Assembly (NCBI GenBank): GCA_039805905.1
Contig: JBDIVM010000010.1
Coordinates: 124,001 to 188,000 of the forward strand
Direction: 5' to 3'
DNA from: Thermohalobaculum sp039805905
GTDB lineage: Bacteria; Pseudomonadota; Alphaproteobacteria; Rhodobacterales; Rhodobacteraceae
DNA length: 64,000 nt
Below are positions 34,258-41,803 of the stretch, piece after piece. The translations under genes were made by a program, and so were the position numbers. Within the stretch, counting starts at the first letter, position 1; each line of letters starts with the position of its first letter. The notes beneath the pieces are model-generated. The model was not told the DNA's origin. It ran no database searches and was given only the letters and a program-made list of their open reading frames with translations.

Positions 34258-35028
34258 ATGGCTTCCGATGGCGATCGTCGCGCCGGATTGCGCAGCTTTG
34301 CCCGCACGGCCGCGCGGGCGGCGACGCGCATGGCCGCCGGCATTGCCTGCGCTGCGGTTGCCGTCCTGGCCCTGCTCGCCTCGATGGAGCCGCCGCCCGG
34401 CCCCGATCCGGTGCAGCGCTTTGCTGTCGCGGAACTGACAGTGCCGCCCGTCGATGCGATCGCGCCGGACTACGCCACCGTCGCGGACCTGCAGTCCGGG
34501 GTCCGCCCGTTCGGGCTCGTCGGGCGCTTCATCCTCAGCTATTCCGACCTGCTTGCCGCGCCGACCGGCAGCGTCGCCGGCACCGCCGTGCTGCCCCGGC
34601 AGAGCGGCCAGCCGGAAGTCGAGCCGCCGGCGGACCTCGCGGGACCGGCCCCGGACGCCCAGTCCGGAGCCATCCCGCATTCCCCGCTCCCGGACCCGGC
34701 AGCGTTCGGGCCGGCCGCAGCCCCTCCGCCGCCTGTCGACCTGGCCAATGCCCCCGCCGCCTTGCCGGCCCCCGAGCCAGAGCCGGCGGGGCCTGCGCAT
34801 TTTCTCCAGGGTGGCTACTTCGCCGAGCGCCGGAATGCGCTCGACTTCGCGGCGGAACTTGCCGATGCGGGGCTTCCGGTGCGGATCGAGCAGGCGGCCA
34901 ACCAGGCGGGGCGGCCGCGCTGGATCGTTCTGGTCGGCCCCTATGCCGAGACGCAGGGCGCCCTCGGTGCCCGCGCGGCAGCGCCCGGTCTCCTCGGCGA
35001 GGCCTTCGCGGTGCAGCGCCGCGACTGA
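34258..35028 (+). CDS. Membrane-anchored SPOR-domain protein
   Basis: 256 residues: a short basic cytoplasmic part, one membrane span (about 26-43), a long Pro/Ala-rich periplasmic linker, and a C-terminal SPOR-like domain (about 180-256: FLQGGYFAERRNALDFAAEL; GRPRWIVLVGPYAETQGALG). SPOR domains bind denuded peptidoglycan glycans at division sites. The start is the ATG 34258 with GGGAGGAAAG upstream, in preference to an ATG 36 bases earlier. No functional link with the flanking catabolic genes is apparent. Confidence 0.78.
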   Translation: MASDGDRRAGLRSFARTAARAATRMAAGIACAAVAVLALLASMEPPPGPDPVQRFAVAELTVPPVDAIAPDYATVADLQSGVRPFGLVGRFILSYSDLLAAPTGSVAGTAVLPRQSGQPEVEPPADLAGPAPDAQSGAIPHSPLPDPAAFGPAAAPPPPVDLANAPAALPAPEPEPAGPAHFLQGGYFAERRNALDFAAELADAGLPVRIEQAANQAGRPRWIVLVGPYAETQGALGARAAAPGLLGEAFAVQRRD

Positions 35029-35053
35029 CCGCCCGACCGCACCGCCGCCCGGC

Positions 35054-35773
35054 TCAAGCCTGGGCCGCCGCCTGGAGCCAATTGATGTAGACCCGCTCCG
35101 CATTGCCGTTCATGGCGGCGATATGCGCCGCGCAGTCGGCGATCATGCGCTCTGCTCCGCCGGGACCCATGTTGCGCTCGAGTGCCGCGCGGTACTCCGG
35201 GATCGCAGTCCAGGCAGCGGCGGTGCCGGCCTCGACCTCGAGGTGGAACTGCATCGACAGCGCCCGGGGGCCCCAGCTCATCGCCTGCACCGCGCATTCG
35301 GGTGACGTCGCCAGCACCCGGGCGCCCTCGGGCAGCCGGGTGACCTCGGCGCCGTGCCATTGCAGGCAGTGGAAGGTTCCCGGCACTGCATCGAAGAACA
35401 CGCTCTCGGCGCCGAGTTCGGTGAGCTGCACCGGCATGACGCCGACCTCGGGCACCGCCGCCTTGCCGACCTTGCCGCCGAGCGCCGCGGCCAGAAGCTG
35501 GTGACCGAGGCAGAGACCCAGATAGGGCAGGCCACGCATCTCCACCGCCTCGCGGATCAGCGCCTTCTCACCGACGAGCCAGGGGTGCTTGTCCTCCTCC
35601 CAGACGTCCATCGGCCCGCCCATCACCCAGAGTGCGTCGAATCCGTCGAGCGGCGGCGGCGTCTCGCCCTCGTCGAGTTCCACCGGCACCCATTCATGGC
35701 CGTCCTCGGCGAGAAACCGGCGCAGTTCGCCCGGATGCTCGACCGCCTCGTGCTGCAGGACAAGAACCTTCAT
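35054..35773 (-). CDS. Class I glutamine amidotransferase (GMP-synthase-like)
   Basis: 239 residues. The nucleophile elbow is LGLCLGHQLLA (Cys near residue 92) and the catalytic His is in SMQFHLEVE. Stand-alone GATase1 proteins of this type (YfeJ/GuaA-like) include gamma-glutamyl hydrolases of the PuuD kind and amidotransferases lacking a fused synthase. In a window rich in gamma-glutamyl ligases, a gamma-glutamyl hydrolase role deserves consideration. ATG 35773 (MKVLVLQHEAVEHPG) is a typical start; upstream sequence is Arg-rich. Confidence 0.85.
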   Translation of the reverse strand: MKVLVLQHEAVEHPGELRRFLAEDGHEWVPVELDEGETPPPLDGFDALWVMGGPMDVWEEDKHPWLVGEKALIREAVEMRGLPYLGLCLGHQLLAAALGGKVGKAAVPEVGVMPVQLTELGAESVFFDAVPGTFHCLQWHGAEVTRLPEGARVLATSPECAVQAMSWGPRALSMQFHLEVEAGTAAAWTAIPEYRAALERNMGPGGAERMIADCAAHIAAMNGNAERVYINWLQAAAQA

Positions 35774-35989
35774 CTCGCGCCGCTCTCCCTTGCGCCTGCC
35801 CGTCAGGGCCCCGACTCTCGGCCCGAGAAGAACCCGGAATCCGGGCGGCTGGCAACGCCCGGCTCGCAATGTCGGAATCTCGGCACCGTGCGCCGCCGCC
35901 GTTGCGGCGCCCGCCGGGGCAGGTGATAGGAAGGTTCTGGGCGGCGGGGTGCAGGCAACGACCGGGACCGCCAGCCCGGAGGGAGATCG

Positions 35990-36913
35990 ATGCCGACCGG
36001 GGCGATGCTCGACCGAACGCTTGCGGAGACTGCCCCGCCCGATCTCGGTGCGGCAGTGCTGGGGCTGTGCCGCGCCGCGGCGGAGCTGCTGCGCGAACCG
36101 GATGCCGGCGACCCGGCCGCCGCCCTCGCCCGCCTGCCCCTGCGCTGGCTGCTTCGCCGCAGTCGCGGGAGCGCGGCCGATATCCGCGCCGCCGAGATCC
36201 GGCCGGGTGCCGCCTTCGCCGCCACGCTCGACATCGCGCCGGACGGCGGGGTGCTGGGGCCGCCCGGCGCCCTCTTCACCCTTCGCCCGGCGGCTGCCGG
36301 CCCTGCCGAGGCCAGCTTCCTGGCCCCGCCGCCGGCCGGACTGGTCGCCGGCTGTCTGCTCGGCGGCACCCCGACGCTGCTGGCGCTCGCCCTCGGCAGC
36401 GGCGCGGTGCTCTATGCCCTAGACCATGCGCGCGGCGGCTTCGCCTGCACCGCGCCCGCGCTGCGCATCCCGTCGGATGCCCCGGTGCTCGCCGCCGATC
36501 TCGGCGGCTACCGGCACTGGGACCGCGCGGTGCAGCGCTTCGTCGACAGATGTTTTCTCGGTGCAGCAGGCCCGCAGGGCCGGGATCATGCCATGCGCTG
36601 GTCCGGCGCGCTGGCAGCCGAGGCGCTCGCCGTGCTCTGCGGCGGCGGCATCTGCCTCGTCCCGGCCGGTGCCGGCGCTGCGCCGTCGCTGATCCTCGAG
36701 GGCCAGCCGCTCGCCCGCCTCGCCGAGGCGGCCGGTGGCCGGGCCACCGATGGCCGGACGCGGCTGCTCGATCATGTGCCACCGAATTTCGCGGCAACGA
36801 GCCCGCTCGCCTTCGGCTCGACCGCCCAGATCGCCCGCCTCGCCGCCTGCCACGACCTGCCCGACGCCGACGCCTCGCCGCTGTTCGGGCGGCGGGGGCT
36901 GTTCCGGAGCTGA
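35990..36913 (+). CDS. Degenerate class I fructose-1,6-bisphosphatase homologue
   Basis: 307 residues. The C-terminal half aligns by eye with CbbF/Fbp: GYRHWDRAVQRFVDRCF, then AMRWSGALAAEALAVLCGGG, LAEAAGGRATDGRTRLLDHVP, LAFGSTAQIARLAACHD and a terminal LFGRRGLFRS. The N-terminal half is shortened, and the metal site is lost: where DPLDGSSN is expected the sequence reads LDIAPDGGVLG, and the NxSNxRHW and YPxD-type substrate residues are also changed. The frame is intact, with GGGAG before the ATG. It probably is not an active phosphatase; a pseudoenzyme or regulatory role with the adjacent phosphoribulokinase is inferred. Confidence 0.72.
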   Translation: MPTGAMLDRTLAETAPPDLGAAVLGLCRAAAELLREPDAGDPAAALARLPLRWLLRRSRGSAADIRAAEIRPGAAFAATLDIAPDGGVLGPPGALFTLRPAAAGPAEASFLAPPPAGLVAGCLLGGTPTLLALALGSGAVLYALDHARGGFACTAPALRIPSDAPVLAADLGGYRHWDRAVQRFVDRCFLGAAGPQGRDHAMRWSGALAAEALAVLCGGGICLVPAGAGAAPSLILEGQPLARLAEAAGGRATDGRTRLLDHVPPNFAATSPLAFGSTAQIARLAACHDLPDADASPLFGRRGLFRS

Positions 36914-36927
36914 AGGGGAGAGGAGCC

Positions 36928-37803
36928 ATGTCGGAGAAGCATCCCGTGATCACCGTCACCGGCTCGTCAGGCGCGGGAACCTCGACCATCCGTCACACCT
37001 TCGAGCAGATCTTCCGCCGCGAGGACGTCGCGGCCGCGACCGTCACCGGCGACGCCTTCCACCGCCTGACCCGGGCCGAGATGCGCGACGAGATCGACCG
37101 CCGCACGGCGGCCGGCGATCAAACCTTCAGCCATTTCAGCCTCGAGGCCAATGTGCTCGACGCCCTGGAGGCCCTGTTCCGCAGCTACGGCGCGACCGGA
37201 ACGGGCCGCACCCGCCACTACTGCCACGACGAGGAGGACCAGCGCCGCCACGGCGCCGCGCCCGGCACCTTCACCGCATGGGAGGACCTGCCGGAAGGCA
37301 CTGACCTCCTGTTCTACGAGGGGCTGCACGGGGCGGTCCGGACGCAAGCGCTCGACATCGCGGCGCATGTCGACCTGAAGATCGGGGTGGTGCCGGTGAT
37401 CAACCTCGAATGGATCCAGAAGATTCACCGCGACCGGGCGGCGCGCGGCTACACCACCGATGCGGTGACCGACACGATCCTGCGCCGGATGCACGACTAT
37501 GTGCATGTGATCTGCCCGCAGTTCAGCGAGACCGACATCAATTTCCAGCGGGTGCCGGTGGTCGACACCTCGAACCCGTTCGTGGCGCGCTGGATCCCGA
37601 CACCGGACGAGAGCGTGGTGGTGATCCGGTTCCGGAACCCGCGCGGCATCGACTTCGCCTATCTGATCTCGATGATCGCCGGCAGCTGGATGAGCCGGGC
37701 GAACTCGATCGTGATACCCGGCAACAAGCTGGACCTGGCCATGCAGCTGATCCTGACGCCGCTGATCATGCGCCTGGTAGACCGCGCGCGGCGGGCAAGG
37801 TGA
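36928..37803 (+). CDS. cbbP: Phosphoribulokinase
   Basis: 291 residues, the purple-bacterial octameric PRK type. P-loop GSSGAGTST (residues 12-20), GDAFHRLTRAEM, HFSLEAN, DLLFYEGLHGAV with the catalytic Asp/Glu region, INLEWIQKIHRDRAARGYTT, and the C-terminal PGNKLDLAMQLILTPL. It phosphorylates ribulose-5-phosphate to the Rubisco substrate. It follows the FBPase-like gene after 14 bases with GGGGAGAGGAG upstream. All key residues are present, so it is probably active. Rubisco genes are not in the window. Confidence 0.95.
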   Translation: MSEKHPVITVTGSSGAGTSTIRHTFEQIFRREDVAAATVTGDAFHRLTRAEMRDEIDRRTAAGDQTFSHFSLEANVLDALEALFRSYGATGTGRTRHYCHDEEDQRRHGAAPGTFTAWEDLPEGTDLLFYEGLHGAVRTQALDIAAHVDLKIGVVPVINLEWIQKIHRDRAARGYTTDAVTDTILRRMHDYVHVICPQFSETDINFQRVPVVDTSNPFVARWIPTPDESVVVIRFRNPRGIDFAYLISMIAGSWMSRANSIVIPGNKLDLAMQLILTPLIMRLVDRARRAR

Positions 37804-37857
37804 GGCGGGGCTGCGGGCGGCTTCCCCTCTTCCGCGCCGCAGGATACCTATCCGCCC

Positions 37858-38757
37858 ATGGACGGTGACGCAGAGGCCCCGGAGTTCCTGACCACCCGCG
37901 AGGTGGCGGCGCTGCTGCGCGTCAAGGAGCGCAAGGTCTACGATCTGGCCGCGGCGGGCGGGATCCCCTGCCGCCGGGTCACCGGCAAGCTGCTGTTCCC
38001 GCGGGCGGAGATCGAGGCCTGGCTCGCCGGCGGCGCATCGGGCGCGCCGGCAGCGGCCCCGGCCCGGCGCGCGCCTGACGTGGTCTGCGGCAGCCACGAC
38101 CCCTTGCTGGAGTGGGCGCTTCGGGAATCGGGCAGCGGGCTCGCGAGCTTCTTCGACGGCAGCCTCGACGGGCTCGACCGGCTGGCCGCGGGCGAGGCGA
38201 TCGCCTGCGGACTGCATGTCTTCGAGCCGGCGACCGGGGACTGGAACGTGGCCCATGCCGCCGCAAGACTGTCGGGGGCGCCCGTGGCGCTGGTCGAATG
38301 GGCGGAGCGCAGCCGCGGGCTGATCCTGGCGCCGGGGCTGGAGAACGTGGTGCGGGGTGTCGCCGACCTGCGCGGCCGGCGGGTCACGATGCGCCAGCCC
38401 AACGCAGGCGGGCAGATCCTGCTCGACCACCTGCTGCGCGAATCGGGGATGTCGCGCGCCGACCTCGTTTCGGTGGAGAGCCCGGCGCGGACCGAAGCCG
38501 AGGCCGCCGCCGCCGTCGCCTCCGGTGCCGCCGACGCAGCGCCCGGGATTGCGGCGATGGCGCGGCAGTACCGGCTGGGCTTCCTGCCGCTGGTGACCGA
38601 GCGCTACGACATCGCCGTCGACCGGCGCGCCTGGTTCGAGCCGCGCTGGCAGGCGCTGGCCGCATTCTGCCGCGGCACCGTCTTCGCGGCGCGAGCCGAG
38701 GCGCTTGGCGGCTACGATCTTTCGCACCACGGACGGGTGCGCTGGAACGCCCCGTGA
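37858..38757 (+). CDS. HTH (excisionase-type) and periplasmic-binding-protein-like regulator
   Basis: 299 residues. Residues 8-58 are a MerR/excisionase-type helix-turn-helix (FLTTREVAALLRVKERKVYD; GGIPCRRVTGKLLFPRAEIE). Residues about 72-299 are a PBP-like domain (GSHDPLLEWALRESGSGLAS; LIQPNAGG-like RQPNAGGQILLDHLLRESG; AAVASGAADAAPGIAAMARQ). Proteins of this layout are one-component regulators, often linked to molybdate/tungstate or formate metabolism. It follows cbbP after 54 bases and may sense a small anion or cofactor precursor. Ligand unknown. Confidence 0.82.
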   Translation: MDGDAEAPEFLTTREVAALLRVKERKVYDLAAAGGIPCRRVTGKLLFPRAEIEAWLAGGASGAPAAAPARRAPDVVCGSHDPLLEWALRESGSGLASFFDGSLDGLDRLAAGEAIACGLHVFEPATGDWNVAHAAARLSGAPVALVEWAERSRGLILAPGLENVVRGVADLRGRRVTMRQPNAGGQILLDHLLRESGMSRADLVSVESPARTEAEAAAAVASGAADAAPGIAAMARQYRLGFLPLVTERYDIAVDRRAWFEPRWQALAAFCRGTVFAARAEALGGYDLSHHGRVRWNAP

Positions 38758-38802
38758 GCGGGACTATCTTCCCCGGCTGACACCACTGCGCCGGAGCCTG
38801 CC

Positions 38803-39480
38803 ATGCCCGAGTTGCGCCCCTTCGCCGAGATCTTCGCGATTGCCGCCGGCCGCAAGGGCGGCGCCGCGGCCTTCGAGCGGACGCTGCCGGACCCGAAGAC
38901 CCCGGCCGAGCTTGCCGCGATCCCGGACCACCGGTGGCTTGCCGCGATGGGCCGGGCGGTGTTCAATGCCGGATTCAACTGGAAGGTCATCGAAGCGAAG
39001 TGGCCGGGTTTCGAGGCTGCCTTCCACGGCTTCGACCCGGGCCGCTGCGCGCTGATCTCGGATGGCGAATTCGACGCCCTGATGCAGGACAGGCGCATCG
39101 TGCGCAACGGGGCCAAGATCCGCTCGGTGATCGAGAACGCGGCGCTGCTGACCGGGCTCGCCCGCGAGCATGGCAGCGCCGCGAGGTTCTTCGCCGAGTG
39201 GCCCACCGAGGACTATGCAGGGCTGCTCGCGTTCCTGAAGAAGCGCGCCTCGCATCTGGGCGGCGCAGCGGCGCAGTACTTCCTGCGATTCTCCGGGGTC
39301 GACAGCTTCGTGCTGTCGCAGGACGTGATCCGGGCGCTGATCCGCGAGGGTGTGGTCGACAAGGCGCCGGGCTCCCAGCGCGATCTCGCCGCCGTGCAGG
39401 CCGCCTTCAACGCCTGGCGTTCGGAATCCGGCCGTCCGCTCAACCACATAAGCCGGACGCTGGCCTGCTCGGTCGAGTGA
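38803..39480 (+). CDS. 3-methyladenine-DNA-glycosylase-like protein (HhH-GPD fold)
   Basis: 225 residues. Blocks AMGRAVFNAGFNWKVIEAKWPGF, DRRIVRNGAKIRSVIENA and YFLRFSGVDSFVLSQDVI match the Tag-like group of helix-hairpin-helix glycosylases. The usual Tag zinc-binding N-terminus (CxWC) is absent, so it belongs to the broader subfamily lacking zinc. It would remove alkylated bases from DNA. It may be of use where formaldehyde or methylating intermediates arise, but that link is speculative. It has its own start after a 45-base gap. Confidence 0.8.
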   Translation: MPELRPFAEIFAIAAGRKGGAAAFERTLPDPKTPAELAAIPDHRWLAAMGRAVFNAGFNWKVIEAKWPGFEAAFHGFDPGRCALISDGEFDALMQDRRIVRNGAKIRSVIENAALLTGLAREHGSAARFFAEWPTEDYAGLLAFLKKRASHLGGAAAQYFLRFSGVDSFVLSQDVIRALIREGVVDKAPGSQRDLAAVQAAFNAWRSESGRPLNHISRTLACSVE

Positions 39481-39588
39481 GCCGGACGGGGTCGCCACGG
39501 AATCCGGGGACCGTGACTTCATCCGCGGTCATATTCGTGATAACGTAATTTGATCAGGCTGTTAATCAGCCGCTTGTATCGTGTGCCG

Positions 39589-40284
39589 ATGACCGTTCCG
39601 CGTGCGCATATGGTTCCGTGGGCCGCCGTGCCCGGCACGCCTTCCTGTAGCCGCGAGGAGTTCATCGCCGACGCGGTGCTGCATGCAGCGGGCATTGTCG
39701 GCGCGCTGATCGCCGTGCCGGTGCTCGTGACGCTGATCGCGGTCTGGTACGGCAGTGTCCCCGAGGTGACGGCCGCGGTCATCTACGGCATCGGGCTTAT
39801 CGCGATGTTCGCGCTCTCGGCCTGCTACCACCTGTCATGGCAGCCGCGCTTCCGGAAATGGTTCCGGCGCCTCGACCACGCCGCCATCTATGTGAAGATC
39901 GCTGCCACCTACACCCCCTTCGCGATCCTCGCGGCCGGTGCCGAGGCCGCGCTGATGCTGGCGGCGATCTGGACCGCGGCGGCGCTGGGCGTCGCGGTCA
40001 AGCTGGTCTCGGCGCGGCGCTGGGAGATTGCCGGTCTCGCCCTCTACTTCGCAATGGGATGGGCGATCCTGGTGATCGGCGGGCCTGTCATCGCAGGGGT
40101 GTCGGCCACCACCTACGGGCTGATGATGGCGGGGGGCATCGTCTACTCGCTCGGCGTTGTCTTTCTCTACCTGCCGCGGCTGCGCTTTCACAACGCCATC
40201 TGGCATGGCCATGTGCTTGCCGCAAGCTTCATCTTCTATGCCGCCCTGATCGTCGAGGCGGCGCACCACGCTCCCTCTGGCTGA
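39589..40284 (+). CDS. Hemolysin III / PAQR-type membrane protein
   Basis: 231 residues, seven membrane helices. The PAQR metal-site pattern is seen: first His in AVLHAAGIVGAL, second motif SACYHLSWQP plus FRRLDHAAIYVKIAATYTP, and the third His in HNAIWHGHVLAASF. The family probably acts as a zinc-dependent membrane hydrolase; the name hemolysin III is historical. The ATG 39589 is used; a TTG at 39550 and an ATG at 39610 are alternatives. Confidence 0.85.
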   Translation: MTVPRAHMVPWAAVPGTPSCSREEFIADAVLHAAGIVGALIAVPVLVTLIAVWYGSVPEVTAAVIYGIGLIAMFALSACYHLSWQPRFRKWFRRLDHAAIYVKIAATYTPFAILAAGAEAALMLAAIWTAAALGVAVKLVSARRWEIAGLALYFAMGWAILVIGGPVIAGVSATTYGLMMAGGIVYSLGVVFLYLPRLRFHNAIWHGHVLAASFIFYAALIVEAAHHAPSG

Positions 40285-40404
40285 GGCTGGCGAGGCGCGC
40301 CTGACCGGACGTCGCCGCGGCGCGCAGCGCCGGACCGCAAGCCCTGTCATCCGCCATTCAGTTCGGGTTATCTATGGTCGCGCCGCGGGGGCGAGGTGAT
40401 GGTA

Positions 40405-41091
40405 ATGGTACCGCCGATGGTTCAGCGCGTTGCGAGAATTGTGGTCTTTGCCGCCGGGCTTGTCGCCGGCGCGGCACCCGGCGCCCATGCCGGAGACTGC
40501 GCCGGGGCCGGCGTCTCGTCGTTTTCCAGCCTCGCACGCGTGGTCGATGCGGCCCGTGCCGAAACCGGGGGCCAGCTCCTGGCGACATGGCTTCTCCGCC
40601 CGCGCGAGTCCGACCGCTGCCGGCTGGTGTTCCGGGTCGACTTCCTGATGGAGGACGGCCGGGTCCGGTCGATGAGTTTCGATGCGGCGACACTGGACCC
40701 CGTCGAGATCGGCGACGACCGCGACTGGATGGAGGCGGGCGGCAGCGGATCGGGCGGGCCGGGATCGGGCAGCGGCAGCGGACCCGGACGCGCCGGCAGC
40801 GTGGGTGAACCCGACGATGACTCGAGCAACAGCGGTCCTGGAAGTTCGAGCAGCGGCTCGGCGAGTGGCGACGACGACGGGGACGATGGCAACGGGGACG
40901 ATGGCGGGAGCAGCGGCGGCGGAAACAGCGGGTCAGGAGGGGGCGATTCCGGTGGCGACGATTCCGGTGGTGACGACTCCGGTGGTGACGACTCCGGTGG
41001 TGACGATTCCGGTGGCGACGATTCCGGTGGCGACGATTCCGGTGGTGACGATTCCGGCGGTGGCTCGGGCAGTGGCAGCGGCGACGACTGA
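40405..41091 (+). CDS. Secreted PepSY-domain protein with acidic GGDDS repeat tail
   Basis: 228 residues. A signal peptide (residues 1-30, ending AGAAPGAHA) is followed by a PepSY-like domain (about 33-100: SLARVVDAARAETGGQLLA; RLVFRVDFLMEDGRVRSMSF). The remaining 115 residues are Gly/Ser/Asp, ending in seven GGDDS units. The tail is intrinsically disordered and very acidic, so it may bind divalent cations. ATG 40405 has GGCGAGG eight bases upstream; GTG 40396 and ATG 40399 are in frame but too close to it. The downstream response regulator and kinase suggest a periplasmic input to that system. Confidence 0.85.
   Translation: MVPPMVQRVARIVVFAAGLVAGAAPGAHAGDCAGAGVSSFSSLARVVDAARAETGGQLLATWLLRPRESDRCRLVFRVDFLMEDGRVRSMSFDAATLDPVEIGDDRDWMEAGGSGSGGPGSGSGSGPGRAGSVGEPDDDSSNSGPGSSSSGSASGDDDGDDGNGDDGGSSGGGNSGSGGGDSGGDDSGGDDSGGDDSGGDDSGGDDSGGDDSGGDDSGGGSGSGSGDD
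40951..41055 (+). repeat. Seven 15-bp tandem repeats (GGDDS codons)
   Basis: Seven exact-length copies of GGTGGYGACGAYTCC, varying only at two synonymous positions, followed by a degenerate copy. Each encodes GGDDS. Multiples of 15 bases keep the frame, so copy number can change without loss of the protein. Confidence 0.95.
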
Positions 41092-41128
41092 GCCGCACCT
41101 TCGCGAATGTTGAGGTGACCTGCAGCCG

Positions 41129-41803
41129 ATGAAGCTTCTCCTGGTCGAAGACAGCGCACCGCTCCGGACCGCCGTCGCGCGATCGCTTGCCGCTGCCGGC
41201 TATGTGATCGAGCAGGCGGACAACGGCGAGGACGCCGCGCATCTCGGCAGCACCGGCGACTACGACGCGATCGTCCTCGATCTCGGCCTGCCGGTGGTGG
41301 ACGGGCTGACCGTACTCGCCGGCTGGCGCGAGGCGGGCGTGTCATCGCCCGTCCTGGTGCTGACCGCCCGTTCGAGCTGGCGCGAGAAGGTGCAGGGGCT
41401 CCGCACCGGCGCCGACGACTATCTCACCAAGCCCTTCCGCACCGAGGAACTGGTTGCCCGGGTCGAGGCGCTGATCCGCCGATCGAAGGGCCATTCCGCC
41501 ACGCTGATCCGCATCGGCGAGCTGGAGATCGACCTTTCCCAGCGCGTGGTCATCCGGCACGGCATGGAAATCGGCCTGACCGCCCATGAGTTCCGCACCT
41601 TCGCCTACCTGGCGCTGAACCGCGGCCGGGTGGTCTCGCAGTCCGAGCTTACCGAGCATCTCTACGAGCAGGATTTCGAGCGCGATTCCAACGTGATCGA
41701 GGTCACCATCGGCCGGCTCAGGCGCAAGCTCGGCGGCGAGACCATCATGACCCGGCGCGGCCACGGCTACATGATCCCGGCGGCAGGCTCTGGCAATGGC
41801 TGA
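41129..41803 (+). CDS. OmpR/PhoP-family response regulator
   Basis: 224 residues. Receiver domain 1-115 with acidic pair ED (7-8), phosphoacceptor Asp51 (AIVLDLGLP), and the Lys of DDYLTKPFRTEEL. Winged-helix DNA-binding domain at 125-218 (LTAHEFRTFAYLALNRGRVV; SNVIEVTIGRLRRKLGG; TRRGHGYMI). It overlaps the kinase gene by 8 bases. It probably controls the PepSY gene upstream and the lipoprotein downstream. Confidence 0.95.
   Translation: MKLLLVEDSAPLRTAVARSLAAAGYVIEQADNGEDAAHLGSTGDYDAIVLDLGLPVVDGLTVLAGWREAGVSSPVLVLTARSSWREKVQGLRTGADDYLTKPFRTEELVARVEALIRRSKGHSATLIRIGELEIDLSQRVVIRHGMEIGLTAHEFRTFAYLALNRGRVVSQSELTEHLYEQDFERDSNVIEVTIGRLRRKLGGETIMTRRGHGYMIPAAGSGNG

Noticed and set aside
33094..35103. 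Minus-strand frame across gntR and the SPOR gene
   Set aside because: Translation lacks motifs and covers two supported plus-strand genes and the regulatory region.
40951..41055. Tandem repeats considered as a CRISPR array
   Set aside because: No spacers: 15-base units are directly adjacent and in frame inside a secreted protein gene.
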